DNA from: Rhodocyclaceae bacterium UBA1310
GTDB lineage: Bacteria > Pseudomonadota > Gammaproteobacteria > Burkholderiales > Rhodocyclaceae
Direction of reading: 5' to 3'
Length of the DNA stretch: 23,033 nucleotides
Assembly: GCA_002307175.1 (NCBI GenBank)
Contig: DBTS01000111.1
Span: forward strand, 1-23,033
A program made the position numbers and the translations under genes. Numbering within the stretch: the first letter of the stretch is position 1; the number at the start of each line of letters is the position of its first letter. The notes under the pieces are model-generated. The model was not told the DNA's origin and did no database searches. It saw nothing but the letters and a program-made list of their open reading frames with translations. Of the stretch, positions 14,818-22,225 are shown piece after piece.

Positions 14818-16208
14818 CTGGATTCCCCACCAATAGCCTGTTTGTCCGTATCACCTTGATCCTTGTGCTTGGCATACTGGCCTCGCAGGCTCTCAGTCTG
14901 TGGCTGCAAACAGGCGAACGCACCCAAGCTATCACACAGGCACGTGGTCAGCATTTTGCAGATCAGATCGCCGATGCCATACACATACTAGAAGCTACTC
15001 CGCCACAACAGAGAGCTACATCTGCACTTGCTCTGCGTGCCGACACTCTGAGAATAGAAGAAATTCGCCCTGATGAAGTATCGGCTACCATGCCACGCGG
15101 GCAGATCCAGGCTCTGCTGGCCTCCCGCCTTGGCAGCACACGGGAAATTCGCACCGCTGGTGGAATGGGAATGGGAGAAGGCATGGGCAGAGGAAACATG
15201 CACAGGGGCGAACGCGATCCCGGTTTTTCCTCTCCGGCATACTCTGGATCGCAAACCGACACAGCATCACGTTCTTTTGACATACAGTTGCTGGACGGGC
15301 AATGGTTCCGTATGACCACCTCGATGGAAGCCCCCCCACCGACCCTGCCTTCCGCACTTATCCTGCGGCTCGTGGCTACGTTGCTGGTTGTGACCGGCGT
15401 CGTCATTCTGGCTGCACGGCAGGTCAGCGCTCCGCTTAAGCAACTTGCTGTGGCTGCCGATACCCTTGGGCGCGATCTGGAGATTCCCCCACTCCCTGAA
15501 CATGGGTCAATTGAAACACGACAGGCCGCCCAGGCCTTCAATCGCATGCAGACACGCCTGCGCCATCTTCTGAACGAAAGATCCCGGGCACTGGCAGCTG
15601 TCTCTCACGACCTGCGGACACCACTGACGAAATTACGGCTTCGCGCCGAACTGGTGGAAGACAGCCACCTGCGCGAGCAGATCTGTACCGACCTGGATGC
15701 CATGGCAGTGATGCTGGACACCACGCTGGATTATCTGCGCAGCCTCAAGGATAACGAGAAGCCCTGCCTCATCGACGTCAATGCAATGCTACAGAGTATC
15801 TGCGCCGATTCCGAGGTACCAGGCCGCCCGGTGGCGCTTGAAGGCCACGCCAATGCACCGTTCAGGGGGCGCCTGTCAGGGCTGCAGCGGGCCATCCAGA
15901 ATCTCGTCGACAACGCCATGAAATACGGTAGGCACGCCCGGATTGTCGTCGCCGACAGCGACAGTGAACTTGCCATCAGCATTAAGGATGACGGGCCGGG
16001 TATCCCGCCCGAAGAACTCTCACGCGTCACCGAGCCTTACTACCGGCCGGATGTTGCGCGCACAGCGGGTACGGGTGGCGTCGGCCTGGGACTTTCTATC
16101 GTTACCGACATTGCAGCCCAGCATGGAGGCGAACTCAGACTGGAAAATCGCCTGCAGGGCGGATTACAGGCAACGCTAATATTGCCGCGTGACGAAGGCA
16201 ACAGATAG
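14808..16208 (+). CDS. Sensor histidine kinase, EnvZ-like, with Met/Gly-rich periplasmic segment
   Basis: This 466-residue inner-membrane kinase phosphorylates the preceding regulator. Transmembrane helices lie at about 11-33 and 182-203, enclosing a periplasmic sensor domain. HAMP follows (about 204-256), then the phosphoacceptor H267 in AAVSHDLRTPLTK, the N box NLVDNAMKYG (365-374), G1 DDGPGIP (394-400) and G2 GTGGVGLGLS (421-430), so the catalytic core is complete. Within the sensor domain, residues 118-133 are a Gly/Met run (GMGMGEGMGRG) with NMHRGER after it, alike in composition to the secreted protein encoded divergently upstream. That suggests direct metal binding or sensing, which is inference. 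The start overlaps the regulator gene by ten bases. Confidence 0.92.
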   Translation: MRIAGFPTNSLFVRITLILVLGILASQALSLWLQTGERTQAITQARGQHFADQIADAIHILEATPPQQRATSALALRADTLRIEEIRPDEVSATMPRGQIQALLASRLGSTREIRTAGGMGMGEGMGRGNMHRGERDPGFSSPAYSGSQTDTASRSFDIQLLDGQWFRMTTSMEAPPPTLPSALILRLVATLLVVTGVVILAARQVSAPLKQLAVAADTLGRDLEIPPLPEHGSIETRQAAQAFNRMQTRLRHLLNERSRALAAVSHDLRTPLTKLRLRAELVEDSHLREQICTDLDAMAVMLDTTLDYLRSLKDNEKPCLIDVNAMLQSICADSEVPGRPVALEGHANAPFRGRLSGLQRAIQNLVDNAMKYGRHARIVVADSDSELAISIKDDGPGIPPEELSRVTEPYYRPDVARTAGTGGVGLGLSIVTDIAAQHGGELRLENRLQGGLQATLILPRDEGNR

Positions 16209-16247
16209 CTTGACGATATCGCAAGCCAACACATTGCATAACCGGAG

Positions 16248-16679
16248 TCAGGCCGCCTCGATCACCACGGAATGACCTTCCACCTTGATCACACGCACAC
16301 GGCTGCCGGCCTTGATCTGTTGCGTGGAAACGCATTTCCAACGATCAGACCCCAGCAAGGGGCGCTGAAACATCACTTCGCCAGGCTGATACGGCATTAC
16401 GTCGCTGACCAGCAGGCCAACCTCGCCAAGTGCCTGATCCGAGGTGCCCGCGCGGGTTGCCACGACCTTGTCGCGGAACACGCGCATCCAGGCAAACACC
16501 ATGACAACCGAAAGCACGGCCCAGAGCAGCAACTGGGCTGAGAGCGGCATGGGCAGCACTGCCACCAGCACACTCAGGATAAGTGCGGCAAGCCCCAGCC
16601 AGATCAGCACAAAGGCCGGGAGTGCCAGCTCCAGGAGGCACAATGCCAAACCGATGACCAGCCAATGCCACCATTGCAT
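16248..16679 (-). CDS. NfeD-like membrane protein
   Basis: This 143-residue protein has hydrophobic helices at about 5-20, 22-42 and 47-66, then a cytoplasmic or periplasmic OB-fold-like domain (about 75-143; GEVGLLVSDV, RVRVIKVEGHSVVIEA). This is the short NfeD/YbbK type, which normally partners a stomatin-like SPFH protein in membrane microdomains. No SPFH gene is in the window. It starts 27 bp after the bactofilin gene in the same direction, so it is probably the last gene of the envelope operon. The ribosome binding site (CGGAG) is slightly distant from ATG 16679. Confidence 0.85.
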   Translation of the reverse strand: MQWWHWLVIGLALCLLELALPAFVLIWLGLAALILSVLVAVLPMPLSAQLLLWAVLSVVMVFAWMRVFRDKVVATRAGTSDQALGEVGLLVSDVMPYQPGEVMFQRPLLGSDRWKCVSTQQIKAGSRVRVIKVEGHSVVIEAA

Positions 16680-16706
16680 GCAGACAGGCTCCGATCAGGA
16701 ATATCT

Positions 16707-17135
16707 TTATTTTGTGCCGCTGGCTGCGGCACTGGCGGGCAATTCAACCACGTTGGATTGTACCCCTGCTTCACCAATACGGTTGAGTTTGCCTTCCACC
16801 GTGGCGCCGCAATCCATACGCAACTGCCGATAGCTGATGTTGCCGGTCACGCAGGCGCTTGCCTGAAGCTCCAGATAGTGCGTCACTTCCAGATCGCCAA
16901 CAATAGTCCCATTGATGACTGCATCGTACGTGGTGACATTCCCGGAGATGCTACCCTTGTCGCTAAGTACCAGCAACGACTGCGCATCAGGCTTGGCAAC
17001 GACATTGCCATGGATGTGGCCATCAACGCGCAGACCTTCCTGAAAGTGCATGTCGCCGCTGATATCCATATTGCTGGCAATCATGCTTGTCAGCTTGGTC
17101 AAATCAATATTCACTTCCTTGCTTTTGCCAAACAT
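16707..17135 (-). CDS. Bactofilin (polymer-forming cytoskeletal protein)
   Basis: The 142-residue product belongs to the bactofilin family (CcmA of Helicobacter, BacA of Caulobacter), which self-assembles into filaments and directs peptidoglycan enzymes. The beta-helical core shows the periodic turns DISGDMHFQEGLRVDGHIHGN, KGSISGNV, NGTIVGDL and ASACVTGNI. I start at 17135, where CGGAGA is well placed and the family N-terminus begins (MFGKSKEV); the frame extends 46 codons upstream into the previous gene. It lies downstream of an M23 peptidase and a membrane coiled-coil gene, an arrangement that agrees with bactofilin-guided cell-wall remodelling. Confidence 0.93.
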   Translation of the reverse strand: MFGKSKEVNIDLTKLTSMIASNMDISGDMHFQEGLRVDGHIHGNVVAKPDAQSLLVLSDKGSISGNVTTYDAVINGTIVGDLEVTHYLELQASACVTGNISYRQLRMDCGATVEGKLNRIGEAGVQSNVVELPASAAASGTK

Positions 17136-17154
17136 TCGTAATCTCCGAGAAAAT

Positions 17155-17529
17155 TCACTGCCCGACACGACCTGCATTGGTGCGGAAGAATGCAAGGTCT
17201 TTCTGGGCTTTTTTAAGCACTTCACCCTGTGTCGCCAATTCCCGCTCCAGGGATTCCCTGACAGCCTGCTCATGCTGGAAATTCATCGTCTGCAACTTCA
17301 CTTCCTGCTCCAGGCGCTGGTTGTCACGTTTGAGAGCCTCCAGAGAAGTCAGCAATGCAGCCTCATTGGAAACATGCTGAGGAGGATACAGCGCATACCC
17401 GGCTCCCGAAACCAGTACGGCCACCACCGGCACAAGCAGCCACCACTTCCGGCGGGGGCTGTGCACAACTATGGAACACGGCGCGGAACTGAGTTTATGC
17501 GTTAACTGTGACGCCTTGTGGTCAGACAT
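17155..17529 (-). CDS. Membrane-anchored coiled-coil protein (possibly DUF6776-like)
   Basis: This 124-residue protein has a short charged N-terminus, one transmembrane helix at about 29-48 (WWLLVPVVAVLVSGAGYALY) and then a heptad-rich coiled coil at about 55-112. The topology would place the coiled coil in the periplasm. The ATG at 17529 overlaps the end of the M23 peptidase gene by eight bases (ATGTCTGA), indicating coupling. An ATG six codons upstream is also in frame. The next gene is bactofilin, 19 bp on. I recall DUF6776 proteins as having this layout, but the match is not certain. It may link the peptidase to the bactofilin scaffold, which is inference. Confidence 0.8.
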   Translation of the reverse strand: MSDHKASQLTHKLSSAPCSIVVHSPRRKWWLLVPVVAVLVSGAGYALYPPQHVSNEAALLTSLEALKRDNQRLEQEVKLQTMNFQHEQAVRESLERELATQGEVLKKAQKDLAFFRTNAGRVGQ

Positions 17530-18469
17530 TGGGAACCTGCGCACCAATACTCAGATAGGAAGACGGATCAACATACTGCCCGTTATGCAGAATTTCGAAA
17601 TGCAAGTGTGGTCCCGTCGAGCGCCCAGTCGTGCCAACTTCGGCAATCGGCTGCCCCGGCGTGACGACATCCCCGATCTTCACGTACACCTTGGAAGTAT
17701 GCGCATACCGCGTGGTCAGCCCGTTGCCGTGGTCAATCGCCACGACATTGCCGAGCTCATTGACCCAGCCGGCCTGGGTTACACGCCCACCACCTGCGCT
17801 GCGAATCTGGGTGCCGATGGGGGCATCAAAATCAATGCCCGGATGGAACGAAAGATGGCCGTTGATTGGATCAACACGGTTACCGAATCCGGAGCCAATG
17901 CGCGTGGAATTCACCGGCTGTTCGATCGGCATCGCCATATAGGCAACCGATTGGCGCGAAGCAGCCACTTCCACCCGATCCAGCAACCCCTGCAGGCAAA
18001 CCATGGCCTTCTCGGCAGCATCCATCTCTTTGGGAGTGGAGCCACTCTTCAAATCTTTGGAGGTGCAATCCTTCGGGGGCATCATCTGCCCACCAGCGGA
18101 GATACCACGCGTTGTATTGGGCAGCACGCCGCTCTTACCGTCTCCAAGACGGGCAAGGCGCGTCTGCAGATTTTCCAGAGCGCCAAGTTTCTGCAGCAAG
18201 GAATGCGTATCCGACTCCAGCTTGACCAGACGACCGGTCATGTCGCCAAGCCGGTCAAACGTAAATTTTTCCTTGACAGCATCCTTGGGCATGGACGCAA
18301 TCACGGTCGTTTGCTCGGAGTGATATTGCCCGACCAGCATCCCTGCGCCAAATGCCAGACCACCCAGTACCAGGACACCTGCACCGGTACAGATCACTGC
18401 CTGCCGCACCGACAGGATACGTACTCCCGAGCGGGACACTGAACGAGTACTGTGCAAAACAAAAGCCAT
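17522..18469 (-). CDS. M23 family metallopeptidase (LytM/lysostaphin type), membrane-anchored
   Basis: This 315-residue protein is a probable peptidoglycan endopeptidase. A transmembrane helix (about 22-47) anchors it, a helical stalk follows (about 60-175), and the peptidase domain spans about 190-305. Zinc ligands H209 and D213 (FHPGIDFD) and H290 in GPHLHFE (with H288) are present, so it should be catalytically active. I chose ATG 18469 with AAGGAGA upstream; an ATG 24 codons earlier is in frame but lacks a site. It is the first gene of a leftward operon with the coiled-coil, bactofilin and NfeD-like genes. M23 peptidases next to bactofilins set cell shape in Helicobacter and others. Confidence 0.92.
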   Translation of the reverse strand: MAFVLHSTRSVSRSGVRILSVRQAVICTGAGVLVLGGLAFGAGMLVGQYHSEQTTVIASMPKDAVKEKFTFDRLGDMTGRLVKLESDTHSLLQKLGALENLQTRLARLGDGKSGVLPNTTRGISAGGQMMPPKDCTSKDLKSGSTPKEMDAAEKAMVCLQGLLDRVEVAASRQSVAYMAMPIEQPVNSTRIGSGFGNRVDPINGHLSFHPGIDFDAPIGTQIRSAGGGRVTQAGWVNELGNVVAIDHGNGLTTRYAHTSKVYVKIGDVVTPGQPIAEVGTTGRSTGPHLHFEILHNGQYVDPSSYLSIGAQVPNV

Positions 18470-18700
18470 CCGGGTCTCCTTAACGTGGCGCTGGTCAGGC
18501 ACGCCAATCCATCTCACGCAGGGCGTATGGTGCTTTTTCAATGCCCGAGCAAGCTATAACCACTCAGGACAAGCTAGAAACCAATATAGGCAAGCGGGTC
18601 GGATAGTAACACTGAAGACGTACCTTTCGGCAATACCCTTCCTCCGAACGGCGAATATCCGCGCGTCCGGTATGAGTTGACGGAGTTTCTTAATAAATCT

Positions 18701-21070
18701 TTACGGTACGAGGTGTCCCAGTTTCAGCCATGTCTCAGTGACCGTGTCAGGATTCAGCGAAATGCTCTGGATGCCTTCATTCATGAGCCATTCCGCGAAA
18801 TCGGCATGATCGGACGGCCCCTGCCCGCATATACCGATATATTTATTCAGCCTGTTGCAGGCTTGAATTGCTGCGCCTAAAAGGGCTTTGACTGCCGGGT
18901 CTCTTTCATCAAAGGCATGAGCCACCAGCCCGGAATCCCGGTCCAGCCCCAATGTCAGCTGCGTCAGATCATTTGATCCGATCGAAAAACCATCGAAATA
19001 TTCCAGAAATCTTTCAGCCAGAAGGGCATTCGACGGGATCTCACACATCATGATCAGACGCAGCTCATTCTCGCCACGCCTGAGCCCGTTGTCTGCCAGC
19101 AACTGCACGACACTGCGGGCTTCTTCAAGCGTACGTACGAACGGCACCATCAACTGGACATTTTTCAGCCCCATGTCACCGCGTACCCGCCGCATGGCTT
19201 CACATTCAAGTTCAAAACATTCCCGGAAACTCTGGGCAATATACCGTGACGCCCCCCGGAATCCGATCATCGGATTTTCTTCTTCAGGCTCGAATATATC
19301 GCCACCCAATAACTTTCTATATTCGTTTGATTTGAAATCAGAGAGTCGCACAATAACCGGCTTGGGCCAGAAAGCCGCGGCAATCGTACCCACGCCCTCA
19401 GCCAGACGAGCCACAAAGAATTCCCGTGGAGAGCCGTAACCACGGGCCCTGCGCTGAATTTCTTCCTGCACGCTCGCAGGCATCCTGGCAAATTCCAGTA
19501 AAGCCTTGGGATGAATCCCGATCATATTGTTGATGACAAATTCAAGACGTGCCAGGCCGACCCCAGCATTTGGAATCTGCGCAAATTCAAATGCCAGTTC
19601 CGGATTACCGACATTCATCATGATTTTCACCGGCAGCTCTGGCAATGCCTGCTCGCGGCTTTCTGTCACCGCATATTCCAGCCTGCCGCGATACACATGG
19701 CCGGTATCCCCTTCAGAGCAGCTGACGGTGACGGAATCCCCCTCCCGCAGCACTTCAGTTGCGTCACCGCAGCCGACAATGGCGGGAATTCCCAGCTCGC
19801 GCGCAATAATTGCCGCATGGCAGGTGCGCCCGCCACGGTTGGTGACGATCGCGGCAGCCCGCTTCATGACCGGCTCCCAGTTCGGGTCGGTCATGTCAGT
19901 CACCAGAATATCGCCCTCCAGCACGCGATGCATCTCGCCCGCGTGGGAGACGACACGCACCGATCCGGCGCCGATCTTCTGCCCGATGGCCCGCCCGGAT
20001 ACCAATACATGCCCGTGCTGCTTGAGCACGAACTTCTCGCGATTGCGGGTCTGATGGGTTTGCGACTTGACGGTCTCCGGACGGGCCTGCAGCACATAAA
20101 GCTTGCCGTCGATGCCGTCGCGCCCCCACTCGATATCCATGGGGCAACCGTAGTGTTTTTCGATAATGCAGGCGTAGCGGGCCAGTTCCAGCACCTCCTC
20201 ATCGGTCAGCGAAAACCGAAACCGGGCGACCTCCTCCACATCCTCCGTACGCGTGGAAGCGGCAGCGTCGGTCGCCTCGCCAAACACCATGCGGATCATC
20301 TTGGAGCCAAGGTTGCGCCGAATCACCGCCTGTTTTCCTGCCGCCAGCATGGCCTTGTGCACATAAAACTCATCGGGATTGACAGCCCCCTGCACCACTG
20401 TTTCACCCAGCCCATACGAAGACGTGATGAACACCACATCACGAAAACCCGATTCGGTATCCAGCGTGAACATCACCCCTGCCGCCCCTTTGTCGGAGCG
20501 CACCATGCGTTGCACGCCCACCGACAAAGCCACATCCGCATGGGTAAAGCCTTTGTGGACGCGGTACGCAATGGCCCGGTCGTTATAAAGGGAAGCAAAC
20601 ACCTCCCTCAGGGCATGCAGCAGATTGTCTATCCCCTTGATGTTCAGAAAGGTTTCCTGCTGACCGGCAAACGACGCATCCGGCAAATCCTCTGCTGTGG
20701 CAGACGAACGCACCGCATAACTCCCTTCCCCGGCCTGTTCGAGGGCAGCGTACTGCTTGCGGATTTCCGCTTCCAGCGACTCCGGTAGCGGCGTATCAAC
20801 GATCCACCGACGGATTTCGGCACCGACACGCGCCAGCGTCTGCACATCCCCGACATCCAGACCGGACAAAGTCGCCTTGATCCGCTCCGCCAGCCCGCCC
20901 TGGGCCAGGAATTCCCGAAACGCATCAGAGGTGGTGGCAAAGCCGCCCGGCACGCGTACACCGGCCCCCTGCAACTGACTGATCATTTCCCCAAGGGAGG
21001 CATTCTTGCCTCCTACCCGCCCGACATCCTTCATGCGCAGTGCTTCAAAGGGAACCACGTATTGATTCAT
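18701..21070 (-). CDS. ppsA: Phosphoenolpyruvate synthase (pyruvate, water dikinase)
   Basis: The enzyme makes PEP, AMP and phosphate from pyruvate, ATP and water, feeding gluconeogenesis. It has 789 residues (E. coli PpsA has 792). The N-terminal nucleotide-binding domain begins with VGGKNASLGEMI (19-30) and contains RSSATAEDLPDASFAGQQ (121-138). The swivelling phosphohistidine domain carries the catalytic H418 in GGRTCHA, with T416 as the expected target of the regulatory kinase. The C-terminal PEP-binding barrel ends with the active-site C748 in GICGQGPSDH. GAGAGG precedes ATG 21070. It is divergent from its regulator gene, 129 bp away. I see no clear terminator after the stop codon. Confidence 0.97.
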   Translation of the reverse strand: MNQYVVPFEALRMKDVGRVGGKNASLGEMISQLQGAGVRVPGGFATTSDAFREFLAQGGLAERIKATLSGLDVGDVQTLARVGAEIRRWIVDTPLPESLEAEIRKQYAALEQAGEGSYAVRSSATAEDLPDASFAGQQETFLNIKGIDNLLHALREVFASLYNDRAIAYRVHKGFTHADVALSVGVQRMVRSDKGAAGVMFTLDTESGFRDVVFITSSYGLGETVVQGAVNPDEFYVHKAMLAAGKQAVIRRNLGSKMIRMVFGEATDAAASTRTEDVEEVARFRFSLTDEEVLELARYACIIEKHYGCPMDIEWGRDGIDGKLYVLQARPETVKSQTHQTRNREKFVLKQHGHVLVSGRAIGQKIGAGSVRVVSHAGEMHRVLEGDILVTDMTDPNWEPVMKRAAAIVTNRGGRTCHAAIIARELGIPAIVGCGDATEVLREGDSVTVSCSEGDTGHVYRGRLEYAVTESREQALPELPVKIMMNVGNPELAFEFAQIPNAGVGLARLEFVINNMIGIHPKALLEFARMPASVQEEIQRRARGYGSPREFFVARLAEGVGTIAAAFWPKPVIVRLSDFKSNEYRKLLGGDIFEPEEENPMIGFRGASRYIAQSFRECFELECEAMRRVRGDMGLKNVQLMVPFVRTLEEARSVVQLLADNGLRRGENELRLIMMCEIPSNALLAERFLEYFDGFSIGSNDLTQLTLGLDRDSGLVAHAFDERDPAVKALLGAAIQACNRLNKYIGICGQGPSDHADFAEWLMNEGIQSISLNPDTVTETWLKLGHLVP

Positions 21071-21199
21071 CTGAGGCCTCTCTGTCCGTGTTGATTGTTG
21101 GAGTTGCGTCGGTCATTCTATAGACGCATATGTTGCACTGCATCAGAGACTACCCTTACGCCTTAACCGAGATAACTCACTGATTACTTAGGATTCATT

Positions 21200-22030
21200 A
21201 TGGAAAAAGTCGCCGTGCGTAGCGTGTTTTTCATCTCGGACGGAACCGCGATCACTGCCGAAACACTGGGTCACAGTCTGCTCGCCCAGTTTCCCGACTG
21301 TCATTTCAGACAGATCCGCCTGCCTTTCATCGACACAACCGACAAAGCCCGTCGCTGCGTCGAGCAGATCAAGGCGGCCCGAATCATCGACGGCCACCGC
21401 CCAATCGTTCTCAGCACACTGGTCAATAGCGAAACGCTGGCGATCCTGCAGGAGGCCGATGCGTTCTTTCTGAGCATGTTCGAACACTTCATCGGCCAGC
21501 TTGAAGATGAGCTTGGAGTGCATTCCACCCATGTTGTCGGCCGCTTCCACGGCATTGCCGAGAGCGAGAACTACCAGTCACGCATCGAGGCCATCAATTT
21601 CACGCTCGCACATGACGACGGCCAGAGCAATGCCAAGCTCGAACAGGCGGAAGTGATCCTGGTAGGCGTATCAAGGTCCGGCAAAACGCCTACAAGCCTG
21701 TATCTGGCCATGCAGTTTGGCGTAAAGGCAGCCAACTACCCCCTCATTCCGGAAGATTTCGAGCGTAACCAGCTCCCTGGCGACCTGCTGCGCCATCACA
21801 GCAAACTCTATGGGCTGACCATTTCCCCGGAACGCCTCTCCGAAGTCCGCCGCGAAAGGCGCCCCAACAGCACCTACGCCTCACTGGAGAACTGCCGCTT
21901 CGAAATTGAAGCAGCACATCGCCTGATGCGCGCCCATCACATCTCCTTCATTGACTCCACTTCGCGCTCGATAGAAGAAATCTCAGCAAAAATCCTTCAG
22001 GAGATAGGTATTTTTCATAGCGCCGAGTAG
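21200..22030 (+). CDS. ppsR: PEP synthase regulatory kinase/pyrophosphorylase (PSRP, DUF299)
   Basis: This bifunctional protein inactivates PEP synthase by ADP-dependent phosphorylation of a threonine beside the catalytic histidine. It reactivates it by phosphate-dependent dephosphorylation, which releases pyrophosphate. It has 276 residues, the usual length. The family N-terminus (VFFISDGTAITAETLGHSL, about 9-27) and the P-loop GVSRSGKT (156-163) with PTSLYLA are intact, and YPLIPEDF follows. AGGA lies eight bases before ATG 21200. It is divergent from ppsA, the common arrangement in betaproteobacteria. Confidence 0.95.
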   Translation: MEKVAVRSVFFISDGTAITAETLGHSLLAQFPDCHFRQIRLPFIDTTDKARRCVEQIKAARIIDGHRPIVLSTLVNSETLAILQEADAFFLSMFEHFIGQLEDELGVHSTHVVGRFHGIAESENYQSRIEAINFTLAHDDGQSNAKLEQAEVILVGVSRSGKTPTSLYLAMQFGVKAANYPLIPEDFERNQLPGDLLRHHSKLYGLTISPERLSEVRRERRPNSTYASLENCRFEIEAAHRLMRAHHISFIDSTSRSIEEISAKILQEIGIFHSAE

Positions 22031-22113
22031 TTTCATCTTGCATACCCAGACCTTTGGGAAGGTTCCGACAATTTGTGCACTGCACTTGTCGCAAGCCTTT
22101 GCGCATAGTCAAC

Positions 22114-22221
22114 CCTAATAGGTAGATAAGTAAGAATAATGATAAAGCCCGCAACGTTGTTTTGAATTTTGAGCAGCACACGGACATAAGAAGTGTCTTG
22201 AGTAAAGCACCTATTAGGAGG
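22114..22221 (+). promoter_or_regulatory. Leader with inverted repeat covering the ribosome binding site of the pyrophosphatase gene
   Basis: CCTAATAGGT (22114-22123) is the exact reverse complement of ACCTATTAGG (22209-22218). The second half contains the first three bases of the AGGAGG ribosome binding site (22216-22221). If the transcript starts upstream of 22114, pairing could hide this site. Each half is also a near-palindrome on its own (CCTAWTAGG), so a protein-bound operator pair is the other reading. Confidence 0.4.
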
Positions 22222-22225
22222 CATC

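Noticed and set aside
17471..18442. 323-residue rightward open frame opposite the M23 peptidase gene
   Set aside because: Antisense to a gene with intact zinc-ligand motifs. No domain visible.
18640..18690. GC-rich segment after ppsA as a terminator
   Set aside because: No stem of more than a few pairs and no T-run in the right place.
19511..20788. 425-residue rightward open frame opposite ppsA
   Set aside because: Long only because of the GC-rich codon use of ppsA on the other strand. His/Arg-rich, no known fold.
21115..21130. TATAGA as a -10 for ppsR or ppsA
   Set aside because: No -35 at an acceptable distance with a good match on either strand, so I did not annotate a promoter.
22071..22085. 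Palindrome GTGCACTGCAC downstream of ppsR, considered as an operator
   Set aside because: It is short, has no partner copy and no promoter that I could place beside it.
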